A stretch of DNA of 64,000 nucleotides from Rhyacophila brunnea (taxonomy: Eukaryota; Arthropoda; Insecta; Trichoptera; Rhyacophilidae). Positions 46,380 through 57,700 of this stretch are shown here, piece by piece. The first letter of the stretch is position 1; each line of letters opens with the position of its first letter. The DNA lies in the NCBI GenBank assembly GCA_022495005.1, contig JAGYXB010002044.1:62001-126000 (forward strand), read 5' to 3'. The position numbers and the translations under genes were made by a program. The notes beneath the pieces are model-generated. The model did not search any database. It saw nothing but the letters and a program-made list of their open reading frames with translations, and was not told the origin of the DNA.

Positions 46380-47540
46380 AGCAATTAAATGCTACTATGA
46401 TAACGATAATATTGGAGGCAAGATGAGATCGCATTTAATGCAATGTTTTGTTTCTCGTGTCAACCGTTTGGCGATGCACAATATTTGGTCAAATCATTGA
46501 TATACTACTAGATGAGGAGTTCCCATACAAGTGTCATTTTAAAAATGTACCACAAAAGAAGATATTACTAATATCGTCTTATAATATTTCCTTGTAGGTA
46601 TAATGCGTTAAGACCGTTAACATTGATTCCCGAATTTCACCCGTATTGCCCTGACTGTAAAACTAAACTTGGAATAGTGACCCTAAGGGTGTCGGCAACC
46701 CAAAGCTTGCAAGCTACCAAAAATTCATGTCTGAGCGGACAGAGCAAGTTGTCATGCGCTGACTTTTAGTTAGAGTAAAATGCAAGCTAGATCGGGCTTA
46801 CTCATAATTATTGCCAGATCGTTTTCGAGACAAATATTAAGTGAGCTTATATCGAGTTAAGTCCGCTGATATTAAAACAGTAAGTTTTAACACTGGCCGA
46901 GTCGCTGAAAATCGGGCGTCATTTTAAGAAGCATATGATTCATCCAGTAGTATATCAATGGGTCAAATATTTTACGATTTTATGCACATTTAAAACTGTT
47001 AATAGAATATTTTATTTTTACAAACATATTAGTAAACAATTAGAAAAGGCGTATAGCAAAATAAAGTGTCCGTAACATTATTAAAATGAATAAAAAAATC
47101 ATGTTTGAAGTTAGTCATAAAACCTACAGAATAGCTGCTGTAATGTAAATAAAACGACTTTGCACTCAACTTCCGGTAAAATTATATTTAACTAACAAAT
47201 GGAACTGGATTTGAGATTTTATGAATACACATACGATGGAAAAGTACTTAATGAATCAGAATCACGAAAAATAACAAAAAAAAAAATAGTAAAAATGGAT
47301 GTATGTAACTGACTATGAAGTTAATCGCGTCAAATGACGTTACATGATTTTTGGTATTTTTGATCGCCCACCCTCAGTGCTGTAGGGGAGGGGAACATCG
47401 AGCCTGGTCGGGACTTTTATCTAGACTGGAGCACGTTCCGGCACTTATTCAATTAGTTCTCGTAAATTTTATATTACAATATAATAATTTCTAATTACAT
47501 GAATATAATATACCTATTATGTTTCTATTCGATTCTTGGC
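46380..47540. other. Intergenic spacer between genes B and C: nothing supported
   Basis: Mixed AT-rich DNA upstream of gene B. Some of it must hold the gene B promoter, but no core element could be told from background. Confidence 0.35.
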
Positions 47541-47547
47541 TTTTTCA

Positions 47548-47925
47548 TTATAACGGTGCTGCTATACGGTAGCGAATCATGGGATCTTACGAAGGAGTAA
47601 CATTATTCTGAGTTTCGAGAACAGAATATGTTTACGGATACTGGGTGTGCGATGGGGTGGTATGACTTCAGGAGTAACGAGAAGATAAGCGAACGCACCA
47701 AGCAGCCTCTCACCATGCTAAGAGTGAAGAGGCAACATTTGACCTGGCTCGGCGACGAGCTGCGGATGCCAGAAGAGAACTTCAACCTGGCTTGCATGTT
47801 CTTCAAGCCAAGCGGTTTCCGGCGTCCTGGAAGGCCACTGAATACTATCTAGAGTGTATACGGTGTAGCTACGGGATGCTGGAATAACCTGAAACGATGC
47901 AAGAAGACTGGCTAGCGACAAAGAT
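47548..47925 (+). mobile_element. LINE reverse-transcriptase tail fragment
   Basis: Reads VLLYGSESWDLTKE, a stop, then in frame 47628-47850 WYDFRSNEKISERTKQPLT, RQHLTWLGDELRMPEEN and GFRRPGRP, the L-Y-G-S-E-(S/T)-W...L-x-W-x-G...R-M...G-R-P order of RTE/CR1-like ORF2 C-termini. Broken. Confidence 0.65.
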
Positions 47926-47990
47926 TCTTTAAGGTGCTGTGTGGTATCAATATAATCCAATTGAAGGGCGGATACAGTGCATAGTATATT

Positions 47991-48229
47991 AAATTAAAAG
48001 AAAGAACAGTGAGTCGGCACTATTTTATTTAGCACTACAGTACTGCTCATCGAATGGCACACAAAATCAGCTGTCTCAATTACGTAATATTATTGAATTT
48101 CAAGATTTCAAGAAAAAATCTTTGAAAGTTATCGATTTATTAAAACACGTTCGTCTCACTGATCATCTTCATAATTTATGGGTTCATAAAGATGGTAGGT
48201 ATCTACTTTTCGATGATGTGGTTGGTTAA
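47991..48229 (+). other. Unrecognised open frame (79 codons, no early ATG)
   Basis: Open from a TAA at 47988-47990 to TAA at 48227-48229, with a protein-like segment QLRNIIEFQDFKKKSLKVID and HVRLTDHLHNLWVHKDGRYL. Mixed charged and hydrophobic residues look coding, but no splice sites or family were recognised. It could be a transposon fragment. Confidence 0.25.
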
Positions 48230-49436
48230 AATGGATTTGACGCCGTTTGAAAATAACCTGACTGGATTTCCCCATTATTGAAAATTAGTTTTTTGTTGCA
48301 TTTGGCGAGTTATAAAAATCACATAATGTCAAGCACTAACAAGAGAGTGATCTAGCATTGCCAGTTGTATTTTTTTGAGTTAAACACTTTTGAAAACTAC
48401 CTCCTGATATGTGAGTTAATAGGTTGTTAGAAATATACGTTCCATATTATGATTGAATCGGAGTTGTGGGTGCAATAATACACTTAAAAAAATAACACGA
48501 AGCTAATAAAAAAAATCGTTTAAAATTTATTCTTTTGATGTGACGGTAAACGGTTTATTTTCAGTGCGGATATATTGAGAGGAAGACTATCTGACCTCTT
48601 TTAAATTGAGTGTAATTTAATAGAAAGTGATTCTCAAACTTTAGTATGAAAACAATATCAGTAGATTATTTAGAATGTTTAATTTGTAATAACTTGGCTT
48701 GAACTATTTGTATGCACATATTATTATTGCATGATTAAGTAGAGCCCTTAAACAAAAACTATAAATTTACTAAGCCGACCCTAATTAAGCTTTTACTACA
48801 TCTCGATATTTTTTTTCTTTTCCATAGCAGTAAATTATTGTTTTATTAATCTGTAATTTACAGGTGTAGTACCTGTGTCCGAGCAAAAAAATGGACTATT
48901 TACGTCTAAATATCATATGAGTTATCTAAGGATTTTGGAATATCTTTTAACGTTTAGTTAGTCACAGATCATTAACAACAGTAAACTGAATTTATTAAAC
49001 TAACAAATCATATCTGGCGATTATTTATTTTTAATTTACCACCCCTATGCGGCGCATAGTATGCCTGCCCCTGCCGGATATCAGTGATTTTAAATGCCGT
49101 ATCACTAAAGCCCTTACGCACTGTCGATTGGTCTCTGGCAACTATGGTTGCAAGCAACCAGAAAGTATGACTGCTCGCCGCAACCACTTGCGAAAACGCC
49201 GGTTTCCTTTCTTATGCCTCGTGGTTTATGTTCACTTGGTTGCCGGAGACTGGTGGATAGTGCATAAGGGGACTAATGCAATCCTCATCTACGGCGATGA
49301 CTTATTTACGATGGGTTTATCATTGTTTTACATTTCAGATGTACGTATCTTTCTCTTGATTTAATTTATTGTGTCAGTTTTAGCGTATCACGTTTAAAAT
49401 TATACCTACTTCAAGTATTGTGTAGCGCAATAAGGC

Positions 49437-49720
49437 ATGGAAAGATACATGTTGGGCATAACGCGAAAAGGCCACAAAAATGGAGCAGATGAACTAATAA
49501 TGGGCTGGACTTATCGCTCGGCGAGTGGCGGATGCCTTCATATAGTGGCACCTAATAATCACCAAAAACTACATTTGCGCTCTAAAATCCTTCAAATAGA
49601 CGTACTCATAAAGTTCGGTGGGTGTACGTGGCAGCGAATAACTAGTAATCAAGAATAGTGGAAGGAGCTAAGGAAGGCCTTCATCCAGAAGTGGATCGAC
49701 CCCGGCTGATGATAATGATA
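49437..49720 (+). mobile_element. LINE 3' tail, family L2, copy 1
   Basis: Starts MERYMLGITRKGHKN, as in ORF2 C-termini of insect LINEs, and later encodes FGGCTWQRITSNQE and a GGAAGGCCTTCATCCAGAAG segment before TGATGATAATGAT. The same 3' end is present inverted at 55441-55750. Confidence 0.65.
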
Positions 49721-50176
49721 GTATATTCCTTTTTATGGAAACCACTGCACATTACAGTGGGTAACAGTTTTGAGATTATTACGTGAATGACAATGACACG
49801 AACAAAATTATTAAGATAAAATAAATATTGATAAATTAACATACATGACTTTCTTGTTTTAAAAATGATAGTCTATATTGAATTAAAATATTAATACTAA
49901 GCATGACTTGCCAGAAAAGTACATACTTGTTTATTGTTGAAGTATTAATTATTTATTATCATTTTTTGTTTATAAGCCCCCTTTTTTGCTAGAGACTTGA
50001 TTAGGATATCTAAGGATACTTACATGCTATAGAGAAAGTTGGATTTATTGCAAGGTTACTACACTTATTGCATAGGGCTATCAAATGAGAGATATATATT
50101 ATATGTATATTAATTTAACTCTTAATAAGTTGATTGTGTCACGAGCTGTATAACATGTTGCGCCATCTTATTGGAA

Positions 50177-50320
50177 CTACATAGTGTCAAGATAAAAATC
50201 ATCCAATTTATGCCAGTCTTCTGATATCAGTCTAGCTGCTAGGGTATCTGCTTCTAAGACATCGCCTGGCGTAAACAACTGCTGATGCTTCACATCCAAA
50301 CGTAGAGCCTTGTGATACAC
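50177..50320 (-). CDS. Possible terminal exon of unknown gene
   Basis: Minus strand reads YHKALRLDVKHQQLFTPGDV then LEADTLAARLISEDWHKLDD and FYLDTM before TAG (50177-50179). The composition is clearly protein-like, with little AT bias. The only acceptor-like site just upstream (TTAATTGAG, about 50323) is weak and no partner exon was found. It is not part of the AMP-binding genes. It may be a single-exon remnant or a processed-gene fragment. Confidence 0.35.
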   Translation of the reverse strand: MYHKALRLDVKHQQLFTPGDVLEADTLAARLISEDWHKLDDFYLDTM

Positions 50321-50349
50321 TCAATTAAGACCGAGTGATATGGAATGTT

Positions 50350-51400
50350 CGATGAAAGATTTATTTATTAGATGTTTCTGAAGTATGTATTTCATTCATT
50401 ATTTGCTAAGGTATCGAATCGTAACTTTCTAAAGCTAAACAATTGGGAATAAAACATAAAACATCACTAAAAACTTAGCGTTCTCTGCCTATACATATAA
50501 ATATACATATCCATTATGTACGAGTACCTAATAGCTATGTTTTAATATAAGCTTTAAGTGCATTCTAAATAATTACATATTACAATATTAATGTCAAACA
50601 GTGTTTACATCACTTATCAACGTAAGATAAGATGTCTGAATATTTTTTTTTATTAATATTTGTCTGCCTAAAATGATAATTTAATTTTTTGACGAATCAT
50701 ATTATATAATTCCTCAATTATAAGAGTCATTGAGAAAACATCAATAGGTACGTATTTAATTATCTTGTCAGCATTATGATAAATTGTACGTAATGTACTT
50801 ATGTAAAAATATATTTATTGTTTGAAATATTACAATCAATGCAAACAAATAAATTTAATGATTTTTCTTATCAATCTTAAGAAATATTATAGGTACCTAC
50901 CTACCTGTGGTTGCATGCATCGTTTATAAAAAAAGTAATGATTATAAAAATGATGTGTGCTGTAGTGACATCTCTTTAATATTTTCTAAAGCTTTTTGAT
51001 GAAGAAAAATCGACTATAAAGAAATCTACAATTGAAAAAAGTCTAATTATTATCTATAAAAGCATTAATTATTTTAAGATCAGAGTTGCTTTGTGGTTCG
51101 TGTTTATTCTGCATAAAGAGATGTGGAATATATCATTTTTTCTAATAGATGGATTTTCAGCTCTGCTTTTCTATGTTTTGACACATCCATGGATCCATGA
51201 CATTGCACTCTTAGCCATGATGTTCCGTTTTCTTCTTCTCATGCTCCATGATTGGTGATGCGAGATTCCAAATATTCATATTATACACTCAAGGTGTGAG
51301 ATGTTATTTTGTAATATTATATTGTTTCAGTACATATAAATACTATATATTATATTTTAAGAAATAAATAAGATAATACAATAAATTAGTTGCTGAGAAT
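50350..51400. other. Downstream flank of gene C: no feature recognised
   Basis: Very AT-rich DNA with short ORFs only; nothing else could be supported. Confidence 0.4.
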
Positions 51401-51401
51401 A

Positions 51402-51407
51402 TTTATT
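51402..51407 (-). other. Candidate poly(A) signal of gene C
   Basis: AATAAA on the minus strand about 180 nt after the gene C stop, a position similar to the candidate signal of gene B. Weak on its own. Confidence 0.25.
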
Positions 51408-51584
51408 TATTACAACTTAAAGGAAACTAACATATTGATGTTTATCTATTGATAATACAATATTAGGTAAGTATATTGACATTTTATTATGTTATTCTTA
51501 TGTTGGATTATGACAATGTTTAGTTTATATGTGTGTCTCTTAGTCTTTTAGATGGTTTCTCTGTTGCACTATGTTTTTACATTG

Positions 51585-51709
51585 CTACACCAAAAATGAA
51601 TGAACATTATCATGGAGAGCCTTTCTGTTGATTTTTCCTGAATGGGTGGCAGGAAATTTGTCCAAAAATTTAACACCTGCTGTTAAATGTTTATGCACTG
51701 GCATGTTAC
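51585..51709 (-). CDS. Gene C exon 11 (C-terminus)
   Basis: Encodes [20 protein letters not shown] then RKALHDNVHSFLV and TAG (51585-51587). Six codons shorter than in gene B. Confidence 0.9.
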
Positions 51710-54700
51710 CTGAAAGAATAAACAATTAATAATTAAATATGAGATAGTTGAATGAGAAGTAGTTGTTGGCAATGTCCTTCTATGCGGACGAAATCTTTCT
51801 ATATCATTATTAAACTGTATTAATTAAGTACCTGCTTACTATATAATTATTGCCTTTTTTTAAATCGTCAGGTTCAGCAGCTCTTTTGTCTAATAAAGAC
51901 AAAAAATACGACTGTCTGTCACCTAATTATACCTTTAATAATATTTTGAATATCTTCTTCAGTCAAGTGTGATCCTGGAATACGTTGCACAAAGGCACCG
52001 GGATGCTCTCCACCTTCAGGATGTGGTACACCGACGACGCACACAGAATATACTCCAGGAATTTTTACGATCTCTTGCTCTAGTTCGGCTGGTGCCACCT
52101 TTAAAACAAAACATAAATAATTATACGTCGTCGTCATATGTGATGGCGTTTTATTAACTCATTGCGAAAGTATTGACTTAGTGTCATATTAAGTTTTGAC
52201 ATTTTTGATAAATTCAAAATAAGACATAATATATTATGCCACATCATAACAAAGAATAACCCTTAGGTATATATTATGGCGATGACGTATTTAAGATGTA
52301 TTTATTTTATTGACACGTTTCTTAATCTTGATTTAATGTATTTTAAGAGTAAGAATATCTCTTTGTATTATACACTTTTAACTTTTTTTTAAAATTACGA
52401 ACGTTTTTTGAAAACTTATTTAAAAAAAAAATGCTTTCCTGTATGTATACTTACTTAAAAATAATAATTATTGTCAATTGGCTTTGAAACCTCCATATCT
52501 ATAATGAGAATTACAAGATAATTGTCATCTAATTTGTGTTTTTTATTTATTTTTTAGCGTGTAAATAATTCTTATACATATAATATCAGAGTTTCCCAAT
52601 CATTTTTGGATTACCATCCTTCTCTACAGCATTTATTTTATGAGCGCCCCACATAAATCCAATCAAAATATATACTTACACCGAACGTTTTTATTTCAAC
52701 GAACCAAAAAAAACTACTTTGGTTGCGTAACGATTTCAAAATTGACCAGGAAAATTTACAACTATTTTGTACACCAAAGTTACCACCCAAATTGTTTATG
52801 ACAACTTCCAGCGACTGCCGATCGTCGCGACTAAAATGGCTCGTAAATCGACCGTGTGAAAAGGCTACTGTTTGCGATGTACTGATTTCTGATAAGTAGG
52901 GTTTGGGGCGACGTTGAAACACGGTCGCCAAAAGCTGCAATGATGTAGGCGCGAAAATTGCTTCTGCTTTGCTTTAGTAGCCAAATAGGGTTTGGCAAGA
53001 CACGACCCGTTGCATTCCGGTTCTACTACACAACTGGTTGTATTGAAGCTGCTACACAACACAATAATATAATTTATAATTATTTTATAGAGGTGTTAGT
53101 ATCTTACCTGTGTGCCTTGGTTGTGGATGATTTCTTCAATTCGGTCAACGACGAAGAAGTCCCCTTCGTCATCGTAATATACCATGTCTCCTGTTTTGTA
53201 CCAATCTCCATCAAATGCCTTCGCTATTGCTTCATGATTATGGTAATATCCCTTTTAAATTAAAACACACAATTATCGTATTAATGATATAACAGTGTGA
53301 GTAAATGAATGAAGTTAAAAGTGGCCAGATTCATAGGTTATGTAATAAAATAATAAATTCATTCTCTAAATAATTTTACACATTAACTTATTAGTCTTTC
53401 ATCACACGAACTATCTTGTACGGTTGATATGACTACAAAATGCAGTTGTCTTTCGGTGAAGTGCTGGTACTTATTATACAAATATCTCAAAATACTCTTG
53501 ACGTCCACAACCTACAGCCTTCTATATAGGGACAAAAGTTACGACCCCACTGTGTATTGCAGGGGTTTTCAGATAAATGGTGCAGTGGTTTCCTAAATAC
53601 AGACATTGTCATTGTTAAATTGACCCTAACCTAACACGAGTGTCAGACTTGAAAAACGCACGCGTCATCTATCAAAATGGCCAAGTAAGTAGATCTACAT
53701 AGAATTAAAGTAAATAATATAATGTTGTAATTTAAAATTCAAACGAAATATAATAATACATTTGATTGGATTTTCAGTATGATACGTTTGCTTATTTTAA
53801 GACCTGTAATTTGCGTTTCTCAATTCTGCTATATAAGTATGAGTAGGCATTCCATCCTTAGTGGACTATATAAGTTTTATTATATAAATTTAACATACTT
53901 TAAAAAGTGCCCAAGGGGATTTGATGTAAAGCTCTCCTGCTTTCTTTGGTCCAAGTGACTCTTTTGTTTTTAAATCTACCACCTAGAAAAAAAAATTAAA
54001 TACAGTCATGAAATAAATATTGTTTTTGTGATATTGCTGTTTTTCAGTAAATATTAAGTCTCATGTACGTTCCTCGCATACATTCCCCATGCATAGACAC
54101 TTTGCTTTTAACGATGAACACCTAAATTTCAGTTACAACCACTGGTAGAATTCTCACTACGTGTCACGCATAAGCGTCAATGACATTGAGCTACTTTACG
54201 AGCTGCTTGTTGGCGAATTTACAATCTGCCTGTAAAGTCACCCAGTGTCATCATCGAACAAGCTAACATGCAGATTGTAAACAATCTACCGAAAAAAGTT
54301 GAATGCCGGTCAACTTTACACGCTACACGCCGGCGTGTGGGCCTACTGCGTCTGCGCAGTAGAGCGTAGTAGCGACCTCCCGGTAAAAAAACGAACTACG
54401 TTCTGTCAAAATAGTCGCTAGCTTGTTGGCTTTTCAGCGAATGGAAAGTTTTGTGTGTCATCAATCATCATCACAATCGCAGTAGCTGAATCGCCCACTT
54501 TTAAATTCGCCAACAAACAGCTTGTAAAGTAGCTCAATGTCATTGACGCATTACAAGTGGTTAGCGTGTCCGCAATACACGTAAAGTTAATTTTTAACTA
54601 CATAGACACTTACTATATTAAGTATGTATTTTTACAATAAGATTTTTGCAGATAACTGTTTTATAACAATGCTGTAAAGTGTAAATACATGAACTCAAAT

Positions 54701-57700
54701 TTGCAATATTGACCATTATAGTATATAATGTATTATAGCTAGAATTCATTTTTCAAGAACTATCTGTATTTACGAAAAAATAAAAGATCTATGAGCGGAT
54801 CCTGGTCGACCCAGATTTCCATAAGAAGGGTCACATGCTGCGTTTATCTAATATAAATATTGTATTAATTTGTATGGATGGGGGGGTTCGTCACTAATAG
54901 AACTAAGAAAGAAAGTGTTTAATTTACCTTCCATTGAAACCAGGGCATTGGTTGACCACAGGACCCTCTTTTATATTTTATAGGTCTGAAAACAGCACCA
55001 CCAGCTTCCGTCATTCCATAAAAATTACCAGAGGTTCCATTGGGAAGATATTTCTGTAATAGGTATTACATTTTTTTCAATCAACAACATCGCAATTCGT
55101 TGAACAATAAAAATGATGATGTTGAAACTAAGTTATATATTTTGTTAATTCTATTTTAATTATAGTAGTATAAATAAAAATAACTTTGTTTCAAGACCAC
55201 TCTAGGAGTTCTACTACAACTACATAAACGCCGGTTCAATTTATGAACAGTAAAATTATTGATTTTCCTCACCAATTAGCGCGAACTGAGGTCGAATTTG
55301 ATGGGTTAAAATTCGGTGGTCGTCATATTTTAGTGGCATTTTGATTTCTATAGAACAACCGCTATTGGACATTATTTTTGAAATTTAATATAATATAACA
55401 ATAGAACGAATAGGTATATAATTATAATATAAACTATACATCATCATCATCAGCCGGGGTTAATCCGCTGCTGGATGAAGGCCTCCCCAAGCTTTCTCCA
55501 ACTCTCTTGGTCCTGTGTCGTTCGCTGCCACGTATTTCCGCCGAACTTTACCAGTTCGTCAATCCAGCGGCTTTTAGGGCGACCCTGTGGCCGTTTCGTA
55601 CCCCTTGGGTACCATTGGATGACGGCATTTGTCCAGCGGCCGTCCTTTCGGCGAGCAATGTGCCCCGCCCATGTCCATTTCAGCTGTTTGGCAACTTCTA
55701 TTACATCACGTACTCTTGTCTGCTTTCTAACCCATTCGTTTCTCTATGCTAACTATTAATACTATACTAACTATACTAACTATTAATACTAAACTATACA
55801 TGCGAATCAACAATGGTAGAATAATTTTTCAATTGTTAATTGGGTAATCGTTTTTAATTTTAATAATGATTTTACTGAAAAAAATAATAGTGCGCACCTT
55901 GAAAGTCATATAAATGTGCGACAATTATATCGGGAAGCTGTTGACTTTATTTTTGATATTATTATCACAGAGAATTTTTTGAATATTTATTATTTCATTG
56001 CAGTGCGGTGCTAGTGATTTTTATAAAATTTTAGCAAAGATTGTTTGAAAAAAATAATAATATACTTACATACTTAATTACTCTTTAGTATTACAACACT
56101 ACAATCATTGCTATATTCTCGTGTTGATTTTTTACTTGAAGATGTAAGAATAAAACATTTTACATTATTCGTACACGTTTAAAAATAGTGAATTAAAATG
56201 TTAAATTAATATATTTTGAATAATTATATATGATTACATTAAATAGTAATAAGGGTTCTCACTTGGAGTTCTTCCATTTTCTGGTATGTGATGTTGCCCC
56301 CGGCACAGGCAAAAATTTTGATACTTGAAAAATCACTCTCGTCGATTTTTGGATTTTCCAATAGTGACAATATTCCAGTGGGCGGTAGAAATACTCTGTG
56401 GGGCTAAAAATCAGTAATATAATATTATTATTATATGCATACATTATATGAATATTTGTCACAGTCTTCTAAAAGTTACCACAATAATCGTGTCTGTAAT
56501 GTTTGAGAGGGCGTGTTCTTCTAGAAAAATATATCGTATATTTTATGACACTTATCTATAACAAAACTAAATAATGCATGAGACTTTTTCTGTAATATGA
56601 GCTTTTGTTTATAATGAATATTTTTTTTGTTTTTAAACTAGCAGTCTTTTGCGTGACCTTGAGATCCGCATGAACACTGCGGAGTCTTCAATCAACCAAC
56701 TCAGAGAACTCATGGAGTTTGCCGCTGTTTTAGTGAAGACCGAAATATGCTGGCTGTTAAACGTTCAATGTTGTTATTATGTTCAATCGGATACTCAAAT
56801 GAATGCTCGTGATGCAGTGCGTAAGGCGCTGGCCTTCCATCCCGGAGTTCTGGGTTCGATTCCCACTGAGGTCAATATATATTTACATAAGATTCTAATA
56901 TATAAATTCCTCAAGCCTGGGAGTTTTACCACTATTATTGGGCTTCACGGCCTGTTGTGGTGTTTAATAAAGAAATAAATAAAAAATAAAAATATGAAAA
57001 AGAAAAATGTTTACAAACAAGCATTGGAGATAGGTACTGAGACTGGTACTAGTGAGTATGAGTGAGTGTTGAAAATAGTACCCCCCTCGTAGTGAAATCC
57101 TTTCAAGATCAATAAACTGTAATTTGATGGTATGAATATACTATGTGTGAGTTTGAGTGCGTATTGCCATACATACTACCTGTAATTATATGGCTGTGAG
57201 ACGAGCATGACCCCACATTCTGGAACGGCCCACAGGCCAGGATCTTTGGCACTATATATCGCTAAAGTTAAAGGCAGCATGATGCTACACAGTAGCGTTT
57301 CCCAAATTCTATACATGCATTATCAATTAAATACACCGATCATCATATCACACCAAAGTCCATCGCACAAACATATATTTAAAATGTTGTTATCACTCGT
57401 TAAGTGAAATAGCGCCTAATATTTTTTTTACTATAGAGCAAATTTGTGATGTGTGTTTATCTCCCTTAGTTGGTCGACCCGCCACGCTAGGCACTGACGG
57501 TCTCTCCCTCGTGGGATGCATAGAGACGAGTATCTGGCCACCGCTCTGGTGTGCACTATAATTACAGTGTCACAGATTAATAAGGTGATACATCACATTG
57601 TGCTTGAACGTGACAGGATGTAATAAGTGGTAAGTACCTCAGTACTTTCTTAAAACTAGAAGAAAGTATTTTAGGAATATTTCTATTAAGCGCATAAATA

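Noticed and set aside
49047..49364. 105-codon plus-strand ORF starting MRRIVCLPLPDISDF
   Set aside because: No motif, splice context or family is visible and it is flanked by LINE debris; more likely repeat-derived.
52638..53062. Minus-strand ORFs of 100 and 65 codons in intron 9 of gene C
   Set aside because: They overlap in different frames with no shared family. The CAGAGTTTCCCAA start at 52588 looks like a hAT end, but no matching partner end was found.
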